A DNA stretch of 64,000 nucleotides from Acidimicrobiaceae bacterium (GTDB taxonomy: Bacteria; Actinomycetota; Acidimicrobiia; Acidimicrobiales; RAAP-2): assembly GCA_027315315.1 (NCBI GenBank), contig DAHUYG010000039.1:1-64000 (forward strand). The letters run 5' to 3'. Below, piece by piece: positions 44,565-54,228 of this stretch. The notes under the pieces were generated by a model. The model had not been told where the DNA came from, searched no databases, and worked only from the letters and a program-made list of their open reading frames with translations. Position 1 is the first letter of the stretch, and each line of letters opens with the position of its first letter. The position numbers and the translations under genes were made by a program.

Positions 44565-47432
44565 CTACCCCTCGTCCCGGCCCTCGGCGGCCGGGCTCTT
44601 GGCGGCCGGGCTCTTGGCCGGGGCCCGCTTCTTGGCCGGGGCCTTCTTCGCCGCCTTCTTGGCCGGTGCCCGCTTCGTGGCGGCCGCCTTCTTGGCCGGG
44701 GCCTTCTTCGCCCCCCGGCGCTGGCTCGGGCCGGCGGCGCGGCGCTCGGCGAGCAGCTCGGAGGCCCGCTCGATCGTGATGGATTCGACGTTGTCGCCCC
44801 GGCGGAGCGAGGCGTTCGTGGTCCCGTCGGTGACGTAGGGCCCGAAGCGTCCGTCGCGGACCACCACCGGGAGGTCGGTGTCCGGGTCGGTCCCGAGCTC
44901 GCGCAGCGGCCCCGCCGGCGTCCGGCCCCCCCGGCGCGTCTTGGGTTGGGCGAAGATCGCCACCGCCTCGTCGAGGCCGATCGTGAGGATCTGGCTCTCC
45001 TCGTTCAGGCTCCGGGTGTCCTGGCCCCGCTTGAGATAGGGCCCGAACCGCCCGTTGTGGGCGACGATCTCCTCGCCGGTGGCCGGGTCGGTGCCCACGG
45101 TCCGCGGGATCGAGAGGAGCTCGAGGGCCTGCTCGAAGGTGAGCGTGGCGGGCTCCATCGAGGAGAACAGCGAGGCCGTGCGGGGCTTGGCCTGGCCGTC
45201 GACCACCTCGCCCAGCTGCACGTAGGGGCCGAAGCGGCCGGCCCGCACCGAGACGTCGAGGCCCGTCTCGGGATCCGTGCCGAGCACCCGGTCGCCCGAG
45301 GGGGCGTCGAGCAACTCCTCGGCCTTGGCCTCGGTCAGCTCGTCGGGGGCGAGGTCGTCGGCGATCGACGCCCGGTCCTCGCCGCGCTGGAGGTAGGGGC
45401 CGTAGCGGCCGACCCGTACGACGATCGGCTCCCCGTTGGAGTCGGCTCCGATCGGGATCGAGTTGATCTCCCGTGCGTCGATCTCGGCCAGATGGAGCGC
45501 GACTGCCCGCTTGAGGCCCAGGCGCAGCGTGTCGCCGCCGAGGCCGCCATTCGCCTCGTCCCCGCCCGGGCGGTCGGCCGCCGCCCCGTTGGACCCGTTG
45601 GACCCGTTGGCGTCGTGGTGCGCCTCGGGACCGCCGAAGTAGAAGCGGGTGAGCCACGGCAGGGTCTCCTCGCGACCCGAGGCGATCTCGTCGAGGTCGT
45701 TCTCCATTGAGGCGGTGAAGCCGTAGTCGACCAGCTCGCCGAAGTGGCGCTCGAGCAGCGCGACGACAGCGAAGGCGGTGAAGCTCGGCACGAGGGCCGA
45801 GCCCTTCTTCCACACGTAGCCCCGGTCCACGATGGTGGAGATGACCGAGGCGTAGGTGGAGGGGCGGCCGACGCCCAGCTCCTCCATCGCCTTCACGAGC
45901 GACGCCTCGGTGTAGCGGGCCGGCGGCTGGGTGCTGTGCGCGCCGGGCTCGAGGCCGAGGGCGGCGACCGACTGACCCTCGGCGAGGCGGGGCAGCATCA
46001 CCTCGCGGTCGGCCAGCTCGGCCTCTGGGTCGTCCTCGCCCTCGACGTAGGCCCGGAGGAACCCCGGGAAGGTGATGACGCGGCCGGTGGCGGAGAACTC
46101 CGCCTCCTCCCCGGCCACGTGCGCGGTGCCCTCGGGGACCGTGGCGACCAGGCGCACCTGGGCGCTCGTTCCCGTGGCGTCCTGCATCTGGGAGGCGACC
46201 GTCCGCTTCCAGATCAGCTCGTAGAGGCGCAGCTCGTCGCCGCTGAGCGTGCGGGAGGCCTGCTCGGGGGTGCGGAAGGTGTCCCCGGCTGGCCGGATGG
46301 CCTCGTGGGCCTCCTGGGCGTTCTTCACCTTGCGCTCGTAGCGGCGGGGGACCGTCGGGACGTAGTCGGGGCCGTAGAGCTCGGTGGCCTGCGTGCGGGC
46401 GGCCGACAGCGCCTCATCGGAGAGCGTCGTCGAGTCGGTGCGCATGTAGGTGATCCAGCCCTGCTCGTAGAGGCGCTGGGCCACCTGCATGGCGCGCTGC
46501 GCGCTGAAGCGCAGCTTTCGGCCGGCCTCCTGCTGGAGGGTCGAGGTCATGAACGGCGGGGCGGGCGAGCGCCGGAACGGCCGCTCGGTGACCGACCGGA
46601 CGGTGAAGTCGCGCCCCTCGAGCCCGGCCGCCAAGGCGCCGGCGACCTGCTCGTCGAGCACCCGGACGGCGCCGCTCGAAGCGACGTCGCCGTCGGCGTT
46701 GAAGTCCCGTCCCGTCGCGATGGCCACGCCGCCCAGCGACACCAGATTGGCGGTGAAGCTCCGCGGCGAGGTCGAGTCCTCCTCGGAGCCCTCGGGCGCC
46801 GCGAGGGTGGCCTCGACGCCCCACCAGGTCGCGGTGCGGAAGTGCATCCTGGCCCGCTCGCGCTCGACGATCATCCGGGTGGCCACGCTCTGGACCCGCC
46901 CGGCCGACAGCCGCGGCATGACCTTCTTCCAGAGCACTGGCGAGACCTCGTAGCCGTAGAGGCGGTCGAGGATCCGCCGGGCCTCCTGGGCGTCGACCAG
47001 GCGACGGTCGAGCTCCCGGGGCTGCTCGACGGCCCGCTGGAGCGCTGCCGGGGTGATCTCGTGGAAGACCATGCGCTTCACCGGGATCTGCGGCGAGAGC
47101 ACCTCGAAGAGGTGCCAGGCGATCGACTCGCCCTCGCGGTCCTCGTCGGTCGCGAGATACAGCTCGTCGGCCTGCTTCAAGAGCCGCTTCAGGTTGGCCA
47201 CCACCGACTTCTTCTCCGGCGAGACGATGTAGAGCGGCTTGAACCCGTTGTCGACGTCGACGCCGAGGCGCGACCACTCCTCGCCCTTGTAGGCGGCGGG
47301 GATCTCATCGGCGCCCCGCGGCAGGTCGCGGATGTGGCCGACCGATGACTCGACGACGAAGTCCGGGCCGAGCATGCCCGCGATGGTTCGCGCCTTGGCC
47401 GGTGACTCGACGATGACGAGTGCCCTAGGCAA
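44565..47432 (-). CDS. topA: DNA topoisomerase I
   Basis: A 955-residue type IA topoisomerase. The Toprim domain starts LVIVESPAKARTIAGMLG and has LATDEDREGESIAWHL. The catalytic Tyr lies in GWITYMRTDSTTLS. The C-terminus has four repeats marked GRYGPYLQ, GRFGPYVQ, GRFGPYLK and GRFGPYVT, then a Lys/Ala/Pro-rich tail of about 45 residues resembling histone-like tails in actinobacterial TopA. The start is TTG with GAAGGAG 7 bases upstream. Confidence 0.96.
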   Translation of the reverse strand: MPRALVIVESPAKARTIAGMLGPDFVVESSVGHIRDLPRGADEIPAAYKGEEWSRLGVDVDNGFKPLYIVSPEKKSVVANLKRLLKQADELYLATDEDREGESIAWHLFEVLSPQIPVKRMVFHEITPAALQRAVEQPRELDRRLVDAQEARRILDRLYGYEVSPVLWKKVMPRLSAGRVQSVATRMIVERERARMHFRTATWWGVEATLAAPEGSEEDSTSPRSFTANLVSLGGVAIATGRDFNADGDVASSGAVRVLDEQVAGALAAGLEGRDFTVRSVTERPFRRSPAPPFMTSTLQQEAGRKLRFSAQRAMQVAQRLYEQGWITYMRTDSTTLSDEALSAARTQATELYGPDYVPTVPRRYERKVKNAQEAHEAIRPAGDTFRTPEQASRTLSGDELRLYELIWKRTVASQMQDATGTSAQVRLVATVPEGTAHVAGEEAEFSATGRVITFPGFLRAYVEGEDDPEAELADREVMLPRLAEGQSVAALGLEPGAHSTQPPARYTEASLVKAMEELGVGRPSTYASVISTIVDRGYVWKKGSALVPSFTAFAVVALLERHFGELVDYGFTASMENDLDEIASGREETLPWLTRFYFGGPEAHHDANGSNGSNGAAADRPGGDEANGGLGGDTLRLGLKRAVALHLAEIDAREINSIPIGADSNGEPIVVRVGRYGPYLQRGEDRASIADDLAPDELTEAKAEELLDAPSGDRVLGTDPETGLDVSVRAGRFGPYVQLGEVVDGQAKPRTASLFSSMEPATLTFEQALELLSIPRTVGTDPATGEEIVAHNGRFGPYLKRGQDTRSLNEESQILTIGLDEAVAIFAQPKTRRGGRTPAGPLRELGTDPDTDLPVVVRDGRFGPYVTDGTTNASLRRGDNVESITIERASELLAERRAAGPSQRRGAKKAPAKKAAATKRAPAKKAAKKAPAKKRAPAKSPAAKSPAAEGRDEG

Positions 47433-47638
47433 CGTGTGCTCCTTCGCCGGACGGCGCGCTCAGGTGACGGGCGGGGGTTCCCGACGGGACACGATCTCGG
47501 GCCGGCGACGGCCCTGTCAATACCCTCCCCCCCGAGACGGGCAAACGGTCCTGGTCACGGGACCCGAAGGGGTCGGGCGACCGGCGTCGGTGAGCGGCCC
47601 TTCCGCTCGCGGGGGTGGCCAGCAGCAGGGGCTCTCCT

Positions 47639-49963
47639 CTACTCGGCGACCACCGCCGGCGTGACCTCGGGCGTCGGTTCGCCGCCGGACATCATGCTCT
47701 GGGTCTTGCGCTTCGAGAAGGCGATCGCCGCCAGGAGCACGAGGAGGGCGATGCCGGCGATCGCGAAGCGGGCCCCGTTGTTGTGGCGCAGCGTGATCAC
47801 GGCCGGCAGGATCAGGAGCGAGACGAGGTTCATCACCTTGATGAGCGGGTTGAGGGCGGGTCCGGCGGTGTCCTTGAAAGGGTCGCCGACCGTGTCGCCG
47901 ATGACCGCCGCCTTGTGGGTCTCGGATCCCTTGCCACCCTCGTAGCCGTCCTCGATGAACTTCTTCGCGTTGTCCCACGCACCGCCCGAGTTCGACAGCG
48001 TGTTGGCCATCAGCTGGCCGGTCAGGATCGCCGCCGCCAGGAAGGCGCCCAGGGCCTTGTAGTTGATGCCGAAGCCGACGATGGCCGGGGTGAGGACCGC
48101 GAGCAGGGCGGGGGTGGCGAGCTCTCGCTGCGCGGCTGCGGTGCAGATGGAGATCACCCGGCCGTACTCGGGGGTCTCGGAGTAGTCCATGATCCCGGGA
48201 TGCTCGCGGAACTGGCGGCGGACCTCCTGGACCACCGTCCCCGCCGAGCGCCCGACGGCCCGGATCGCGAGCGAGGAGAACAAGAAGGCCACCGAGCCAC
48301 CGATCAGGAGCCCGATGAAGATGGTCGGGTTGGCCACGTTGATCTGGGTGGCCGCCGCGCTGAACAGCGCGCTCCCGCTCACGTGCAGGTTGAGCTGGCT
48401 CCCGATGGTCTCGACGAAGGAGGCGAAGAGGGCGACGGCGGCGATCACCGCCGACCCGATCGCCACACCCTTGGTGATGGCCTTGGTGGTGTTGCCCACC
48501 GCGTCGAGGCTCACCATGATCCGCTCGGCCTCGCCGGTGAACTCGCCCGACATCTCGGCCACGCCCGCCGCGTTGTCCGAGACGGGCCCGAAGCTGTCCT
48601 CCGAGACGATCATGCCGGTCGTCGCGAGCAGGCCGATGCCGATCAGCGCGACGAGGTAGAGGGAGAACTCGATGTTGCCGCCCCCGAGCCCGACCGCAAC
48701 GGCGATCGCGATCGCGATCGCGATGATCGCCCACACCGAGGACTCGAGCCCGATCGAGATGCCCGAGAGCACGGTGGTCGCCGGGCCGGTGCGGGCCGAC
48801 TCGGCGATCTCACGCACCGGTCCGCGCTCGGTCGAGGTGAACTGCTCGGTGATCTGGCTGGCGACGAGCGACAGGATCACGCCGGTGAGCACCGCGTAGA
48901 AGACCTTCAGGTCGTGCACGTAGTACTGGGCCACGAAGAACGCACCGATCACCGTGATCACGGCCGCGCTCCAAAAGCCCCGGTTGATCGCGCTGAGGGC
49001 GTTGCGGTCCTTCGCCCGTGAGCGCACGATCAGCACGCCGAACAGCGAGGCCAGGATCCCGATGGCCGGGACGATAAGGGGGAAGAGCACGGCCGGCGTC
49101 GGGTTGTGGTGGATCGTGCGGAACGCCGCGTAGCCCAAGATGAGCGACGAGATGATCGTGATGATGTAGGACTCGAAGAGGTCGGCAGCCATCCCAGCGC
49201 AGTCGCCGACGTTGTCGCCCACGTTGTCGGCGATCGTGGCCGCGTTGCGGGGGTCGTCCTCGGGGATCCCCGCCTCGACCTTGCCCACCAGGTCGGCCCC
49301 CACATCCGCGGCCTTGGTGAAGATCCCGCCGCCGACCCGCATGAACAGGGCGAGGAGCGACGCCCCGAAGGCGAACCCGACGAGGACCGCTGTGGCCGTG
49401 TTCTGGAAGATGAAGACGATGGCGGTCGCCCCCAGGAGGCCGAGGCCGACGCAGAGCATCCCGGTCACCGCACCCGAGCGGAAGGCGACCCGCAGCGCAC
49501 CGGGTAGCTTGCCGCCGGTGGCGGCGGCCGCCGTCCGGACGTTGCCCCGCACGGCGATGCTCATCCCGATGAACCCGGTCAGCCCGGAGAAGGCCGCACC
49601 GAAGAGGAAGCAGACAACCCGGAGGATCCCCGCCTCGGGGAAGCTGAAGGCGATCGAGCCGTTCGGGCGGGTCACCTTGGTGGCGGTGAAGAAGATCAGG
49701 ATCGCCAGCGGCACCACGATGATGGCGATCACCTTGAACTGGCGCCGAAGAAAGGCCTCGGCGCCCTCTTGGATCGCCTTCGCGATCTCGCGCATCTTGA
49801 CCGACCCCTGGTCGGCCCGGAGGACGCCCCGCATGAGGGCGAGCCCCGAGAGGATCCCGATCAGGCCGGCCACGAGTGCGAGGACCAGCCAGACCTTGTC
49901 GGTCCCGCCGAGGTGGAAGTTCTGGTAGCTGCCCTCGGCGGCAAGTTGGGTCACGGCTGGCAT
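47639..49963 (-). CDS. hppA: membrane-bound proton-translocating pyrophosphatase, K+-independent type
   Basis: A 774-residue pump with about 16 membrane segments that couples PPi hydrolysis to H+ export. The substrate motif DVGADLVGKVEAGIPEDDP and the block DNVGDNVGDCAGMAADLFES are complete, as is GDTVGDPFKDTAGPALNPL. GNTTKAITKG has Lys and Thr at the two positions that mark the K+-independent type. ATG start. Two tandem 21-bp repeats lie 29-71 bases upstream. A short GACCC/GGGTC hairpin lies about 65 bases past the stop. Confidence 0.95.
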   Translation of the reverse strand: MPAVTQLAAEGSYQNFHLGGTDKVWLVLALVAGLIGILSGLALMRGVLRADQGSVKMREIAKAIQEGAEAFLRRQFKVIAIIVVPLAILIFFTATKVTRPNGSIAFSFPEAGILRVVCFLFGAAFSGLTGFIGMSIAVRGNVRTAAAATGGKLPGALRVAFRSGAVTGMLCVGLGLLGATAIVFIFQNTATAVLVGFAFGASLLALFMRVGGGIFTKAADVGADLVGKVEAGIPEDDPRNAATIADNVGDNVGDCAGMAADLFESYIITIISSLILGYAAFRTIHHNPTPAVLFPLIVPAIGILASLFGVLIVRSRAKDRNALSAINRGFWSAAVITVIGAFFVAQYYVHDLKVFYAVLTGVILSLVASQITEQFTSTERGPVREIAESARTGPATTVLSGISIGLESSVWAIIAIAIAIAVAVGLGGGNIEFSLYLVALIGIGLLATTGMIVSEDSFGPVSDNAAGVAEMSGEFTGEAERIMVSLDAVGNTTKAITKGVAIGSAVIAAVALFASFVETIGSQLNLHVSGSALFSAAATQINVANPTIFIGLLIGGSVAFLFSSLAIRAVGRSAGTVVQEVRRQFREHPGIMDYSETPEYGRVISICTAAAQRELATPALLAVLTPAIVGFGINYKALGAFLAAAILTGQLMANTLSNSGGAWDNAKKFIEDGYEGGKGSETHKAAVIGDTVGDPFKDTAGPALNPLIKVMNLVSLLILPAVITLRHNNGARFAIAGIALLVLLAAIAFSKRKTQSMMSGGEPTPEVTPAVVAE

Positions 49964-49992
49964 ACGCGGACTGGTTCCCTTCCCGTTGCTGT

Positions 49993-50034
49993 TCTATTGA
50001 TGCTGTCTCGTGCTCTATTGATGCTGGCTCGTGC
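49993..50034 (-). repeat. two tandem 21-bp direct repeats upstream of hppA
   Basis: Two adjacent copies (49993-50013 and 50014-50034) share a core CTATTGATGCTG and differ at one base (T at 50006, G at 50027). Their period of 21 bp is two helical turns. They lie in the hppA 5' region and are less GC-rich than the surroundings, which fits a tandem operator or promoter element. Confidence 0.6.
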
Positions 50035-50167
50035 CCAGGGCCCCGGAGATCGATACCGGCCATTTCCCCTGCGGCGGCGACCGGTGGCGCTTCCCTCTGA
50101 CGTGCTCGGTCGACCGCGCCCGGCAGGAGCTGGAGTGCGGTGCAGCGCGGTCCCCGGCCCCTTCATG

Positions 50168-50197
50168 GGCGGGTGGAGGTTAGCGACCCCACCCGCC
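50168..50197 (-). terminator. 9-bp hairpin downstream of the APC permease gene
   Basis: GGCGGGTGG (50168-50176) and CCACCCGCC (50189-50197) form a perfect stem with a 12-base loop, about 30 bases past the permease stop. A smaller stem, AGCCC/GGGCT, overlaps that stop (50210-50226). They probably end its transcript before the hppA promoter. Confidence 0.55.
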
Positions 50198-50225
50198 AAA
50201 GGGCAAGGAAGCCCCGGGGGCGGGC

Positions 50226-52736
50226 TCAATCGCCGTCCGGATCGTCGTCGCCCGCCCCGGCCCCGGCGACCAGCTCGTAGTCGGGGTTGAGGATTGCAAG
50301 CCGGCGGTCCCAGGACCCCGCCATGCCCGAGGCGACCAGGCGGGCCCCGGTCTCGATGCCCGGGATCCTGGGCCGGCCCTGGAAGACGAGGAGGATGGCC
50401 CCGGTGTCGTCGACCAGGACGCACTCGAGGTTGGAGGTCCCGCCGCGGGGCTGCACCCGCACAGAGTGGACCCGGCCGGCCACCCGCACGCGGTGGCGCC
50501 ACTGGACCGCGCCGATCGGGACCGTGCCCCCCGCCCGCCGGGCGAGGGCGGCGTCGGGGGCGCTCAGGGTCCTCGTCTTGCCGGAGGTCTCGGGCACCGG
50601 CGGCTCGCCGGAGCCGACCACCCGGCGGGCGGCCGAGCGGAGCCGCTGGTGGCGCCCCGAGACGATGTCCCCGACGTTGAACGGGACGATCGTGGCGCTC
50701 ACGTGGGGCACCGGGCTCAGCCCGGCGGCGATCCGCTCGGCCGTGCGGTCGTGGAGCAGGCGCTTCCAGCCCGAGCTGAAGCTGCGCCTCGGGAGGAGCA
50801 CCGTGCACTCGGTCTCGCCGTCGGCCACCACCCCGGCCACGAGCTCGACGGTCGCCCGGGTGAGGCGGCGGTCGCGACACTCGACGATGTCGAGGGGCAG
50901 CCTCGAGAGGCCGAGGCGACCCCAGTCCCGCTCGAGCTGGCGGGCCCGCCTGGAGTCGATGTCGAAGTGGACGGCCCGGAGGCTGTCGGGGGCGAGGCCC
51001 CTCGCGTACTGCAGCGCCCGCGCGGTGGCGAGGTCGAGGTTGTCGACGAGGACGATCACCGCGTGGCGGCTGCGGATGGGCGCCTCGGTCACCTGCACGG
51101 CGCCGATCTCGAGGAGCTGGTCCTCGGCCACGTACTGGCGGTGGAGGCGGATCAGGCCGATGAAGAGGAGCGGCCCGACGACCACCACCACCCACGCGCC
51201 CTCGGTGAACTTGGCCAGGGTGAAGATGAGGACGACGGTGGCCGACAGGAAGGCCGCGAACCCGTTGATGGCCAGGCTCCTGCGCCAGTGCCCCTCGCGA
51301 TGGGTCAGGTGGTGCTTGACCATGCCCGCCCCCGCCATGGCGAACCCGGTGAACACGCCGATCGCGTACAGCGCGACGAGCGCGCTCACCTTGGAGCGGG
51401 TGACGAGCAGCAGGGTCACCGCCACCGCCGCCAGGACGAGGATGCCGTTGGAGAAGGCGAGCCGGTGCCCGCGCCGGGTCAGCTGGCGGGGCAGGAACTG
51501 GTCCCCGGCGACGAAGCTCGCGAGGTAGGGGAACCCGTTGAAGCTCGTGTTGCCCCCGGTGTAGAGCACGAACAGCGTGGCGGCCTGGACGATGTAGAAG
51601 AGCGCCTTCCCGACCCAGGTCGAGCCGAGGACGTAGCGCACCTCCTGGGAAAGCACCGTGGGCGAGCCCGCCGCATAGGGCACCGCGTGGGTCCAGCGGG
51701 CGAGGAGGGTCACGCCGAGCAACAAGAAGGCGAGCACGCTGCTCATGAGCACGAGCGTGCGCCGGGCGTTGAAGGCCTCGGGCTTGCGGAAGCTGGCCAC
51801 GCCGTTGGAGATCGCCTCGAGCCCGGTGAGCGACGAGCCGCCGTTCGCGAAGGCCCGCAGGAGGGTGATGAAGGCGAGGCCCATGAGGAGGCCCGAGCCG
51901 CGATGGCCGAGCTGGCCGCCCACGAGGAGCGAGGTGGGCGGGAGCGGGTGGGCATGGATGTCGCCCAGGGCCGCCTTGACGTAGCCGACCACGATGACGG
52001 TGGAGACCGAGAACACGAAGAAGTAGGTCGGGAAGGCGAAGAGCTTGCCCGCCTCCCTGATCCCCCGGAGGTTGCCGTATACGAGGACGAGCACCACGGC
52101 GACCGAGATCGGGACCGAGTAGGGGATGAGCTTCGGGAACGCGCTCGTCAGCGCGTCGGTGCCCGCCGCGGTCTGGACCGCGACGGTGACCGTGTAGTCG
52201 ATCAGGAGCGCGACCGCAGCGATCTGGGCGATCTTCGGGCCGAAGTTGTCCCGGGCGACCACGTACGCGCCGCCCGCCCTCGTGTAGCGCTGGATGACCT
52301 CGAGGTACGAGAGCGTGACGAAGAACAAGACGCCCAGGATCGCGAGCATGATCGGGACGACGAGGGTGAAGGCCGCCAGCCCGACCGCCGGGACGAGCTG
52401 GGTCAGGGTCTCCTCGGTGCCGTAGGCCGACGACGAGATGCAGTCGGGGGCGAGCACGCCGAGCGCCAGGGGTCTCGAGAGCCGCTCGGTGGTGAGCTGC
52501 TCGGTGACGAGTGGCGGCCCGAGGAGCCGGTTCTTCAGGCGGTACGAGAAGGTCTCGGGAATCTGGGCCGCGGCGTCGATCGCCATGGCCGGCGGCGCGC
52601 TCGGGGGTGGCGCCGGGCGCGGCGGCAGGCGCGAGGGCGCCTCGCCGCCGCTGACCCCCGGTGCCGTCCCCAGGTCACGGGGGGCCTGACCGCTCACCGG
52701 CTCAGCGTAAGGCAGCGCGACGCCCCACGTTTTCAT
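50226..52736 (-). CDS. APC-superfamily permease (KimA-like) with C-terminal OB-fold domain
   Basis: An 836-residue protein. A Pro-rich cytoplasmic N-terminus (about 1-70) precedes about 12 membrane segments (residues 90-530), with DCISSSAYGTEETL near the first. Then come a cytosolic UspA-like domain (RSRHAVIVLVDNLDLATARAL) and a C-terminal OB-fold (about 740-820; VRVAGRVHSVRVQ and CVLVDDTGAILLVFQG). Family resemblance is to KimA-type K+ importers, which fits the divergent trkA pair. Later starts (GTG 52697, ATG 52586) are possible. The fusion is unusual. Confidence 0.87.
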   Translation of the reverse strand: MKTWGVALPYAEPVSGQAPRDLGTAPGVSGGEAPSRLPPRPAPPPSAPPAMAIDAAAQIPETFSYRLKNRLLGPPLVTEQLTTERLSRPLALGVLAPDCISSSAYGTEETLTQLVPAVGLAAFTLVVPIMLAILGVLFFVTLSYLEVIQRYTRAGGAYVVARDNFGPKIAQIAAVALLIDYTVTVAVQTAAGTDALTSAFPKLIPYSVPISVAVVLVLVYGNLRGIREAGKLFAFPTYFFVFSVSTVIVVGYVKAALGDIHAHPLPPTSLLVGGQLGHRGSGLLMGLAFITLLRAFANGGSSLTGLEAISNGVASFRKPEAFNARRTLVLMSSVLAFLLLGVTLLARWTHAVPYAAGSPTVLSQEVRYVLGSTWVGKALFYIVQAATLFVLYTGGNTSFNGFPYLASFVAGDQFLPRQLTRRGHRLAFSNGILVLAAVAVTLLLVTRSKVSALVALYAIGVFTGFAMAGAGMVKHHLTHREGHWRRSLAINGFAAFLSATVVLIFTLAKFTEGAWVVVVVGPLLFIGLIRLHRQYVAEDQLLEIGAVQVTEAPIRSRHAVIVLVDNLDLATARALQYARGLAPDSLRAVHFDIDSRRARQLERDWGRLGLSRLPLDIVECRDRRLTRATVELVAGVVADGETECTVLLPRRSFSSGWKRLLHDRTAERIAAGLSPVPHVSATIVPFNVGDIVSGRHQRLRSAARRVVGSGEPPVPETSGKTRTLSAPDAALARRAGGTVPIGAVQWRHRVRVAGRVHSVRVQPRGGTSNLECVLVDDTGAILLVFQGRPRIPGIETGARLVASGMAGSWDRRLAILNPDYELVAGAGAGDDDPDGD

Positions 52737-52794
52737 GGGCCCCGCGACCGAGAGCGTTCTTTACAACCCCGCGGGGGGCGTGTTGCATTGTGCG

Positions 52795-53475
52795 ATGCAC
52801 GTCGTCATCGTCGGTTGCGGCCGGGTCGGCTCCGGGCTGGCGATGGCGCTCCAGCGTGACGGCCACACCGTGGCGATCCTCGACCTCAACGTCCGGGCCT
52901 TCCGCCGGCTCCCCGAGGCCTTCGGTGGCCAACGCCTCGTGGGTTCGGGCTTCGACCGCGACGACCTGGAGGCGGCCGGGGCCGTCGAGGCGGACGCGCT
53001 CGCGGCCGTCACGAGCGGCGACAACACGAACATCTTGACGGTCCGCATCGCGCGGGAGAACTACGGCATCGCGCGGGTGGTCGCCCGCATCTATGACCCG
53101 CGGCGGGCCGAGATCTACAAGCGCCTCGGCATCCCGACCGTCGCCACGGTGCCCTGGACGATCGACCAGGTCCACCGGAGCCTGGTCCACGACGGCCAGT
53201 CGGCCGAGTGGGTCGACGCCACGGCCAGGCTCGTGCTGGTCGAGCGGCGCCTCCCCGAGGGGTGGGCGGGCCGGACCCTGGTGGACGTCGAGGAGAACAC
53301 CCGCATCAAGCTCGTCGCGGTGGTGCGCGCCGGGAGCCCGCGTCTCGACGTGCACGACCTCGTCGGCCAGGAGGGCGACGTGCTCCACATCGCAGCGACG
53401 AAGGACTCCCTCGAGTTGCTCGCCGAGCGGCTCGGCCCCGTCCACCCGGTCGGCGCACAGGAGCGCCCCCGATGA
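52795..53475 (+). CDS. trkA: TrkA/RCK potassium-channel regulatory protein (first copy)
   Basis: A 226-residue cytoplasmic protein. The RCK-N Rossmann domain starts HVVIVGCGRVGSGLAMAL, with acidic ILDLN at the end of strand 2 and VTSGDNTNILTVRIAREN. A C-terminal TrkA-C domain follows from about residue 140. It gates K+ transport in response to NAD(H) or ATP. It is coupled to a second copy by ATGA, the arrangement called ceoB-ceoC in mycobacteria. Confidence 0.92.
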   Translation: MHVVIVGCGRVGSGLAMALQRDGHTVAILDLNVRAFRRLPEAFGGQRLVGSGFDRDDLEAAGAVEADALAAVTSGDNTNILTVRIARENYGIARVVARIYDPRRAEIYKRLGIPTVATVPWTIDQVHRSLVHDGQSAEWVDATARLVLVERRLPEGWAGRTLVDVEENTRIKLVAVVRAGSPRLDVHDLVGQEGDVLHIAATKDSLELLAERLGPVHPVGAQERPR

Positions 53476-54134
53476 GGGTCGCCATCTGCGGTGGCGGCAG
53501 CGTGGGCACGACGATCGCCGGCGACCTGCACGCGAGCGGCCACGAGGTGCTGGTCCTCGAGCGCGACCCCGACGTCGTCGAGCGCCGCCGCAAGGAGCTC
53601 GACGTGACCTGGATCGCCGCCGACGCGTGCGAGGTGGCCTCGCTCGACGCGGCGGGCCTCGCCACGGTCGACGTGGTCGTTGCAGCGACGGGCGACGACG
53701 AGGACAACCTGGTCATCTCGCTGCTCGCCAAGCAGGAGTTCGCGGTCCCGAGGGTCGTCGCCCGCGTGAACCACTCGAAGAACCAGTGGCTCTTCAACGA
53801 GGGCTGGGGCGTCGACATCTCGGTCTCGACACCCCAGCTCATCACCGCCATCGTCGAGGAGGCCGTGTCGGTCGGCTCCCTTGTGAGGCTGCTGCAGTTC
53901 GAGGGGGGCGGCGCCCACCTGGTCGAGGTGACGCTGGCCCCCGAGTCGCCCGCGGCGGGCAACGAGCTCGCCAGGCTCGGGATCCCCCGTGAGGCCGCCA
54001 TCGTGGCCATCGTGCGCGACGACCACCTCGTCGTGCCGCGGCCCGAGGTGGTCCTCCAGAGCGGCGACGAGGTGCTCGTGATCGTCACCCAGGACGCAGA
54101 GCCCGAGGTTCGCAGCGTCCTCGTCGGCGAGTAG
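53472..54134 (+). CDS. trkA: TrkA/RCK potassium-channel regulatory protein (second copy)
   Basis: A 220-residue protein. RVAICGGGSVGTTIAGDL is the nucleotide loop, with VLERD at the end of strand 2 and VVAATGDDEDNLVISLLAKQ. The TrkA-C domain ends GDEVLVIVTQDAEPEVRSVL. The ATG overlaps the stop of the first copy. The two probably assemble into one ring on a membrane partner; the divergent permease is the nearest candidate. Confidence 0.92.
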   Translation: MRVAICGGGSVGTTIAGDLHASGHEVLVLERDPDVVERRRKELDVTWIAADACEVASLDAAGLATVDVVVAATGDDEDNLVISLLAKQEFAVPRVVARVNHSKNQWLFNEGWGVDISVSTPQLITAIVEEAVSVGSLVRLLQFEGGGAHLVEVTLAPESPAAGNELARLGIPREAAIVAIVRDDHLVVPRPEVVLQSGDEVLVIVTQDAEPEVRSVLVGE

Positions 54135-54228
54135 CCCGGCGGCCGGGCGACCGCCGCCGGGTCTGCGCACCGGGCGCACCGGCGGTCCATGCGCGGAGCG
54201 CCGGTGGGGCCGCCCGTAGCATGGTGGC

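Noticed and set aside
44565-44720. Lys/Ala/Pro repeat at the 3' end of topA as a mobile or tandem-repeat insertion
   Set aside because: Basic Lys/Ala tails are a regular feature of actinobacterial TopA, and the reading frame is intact.
52767-52776. CCCCGCGGGG palindrome between the APC permease and trkA
   Set aside because: Short GC palindromes are frequent in this base composition, and there is no second copy or spacing that suggests an operator.
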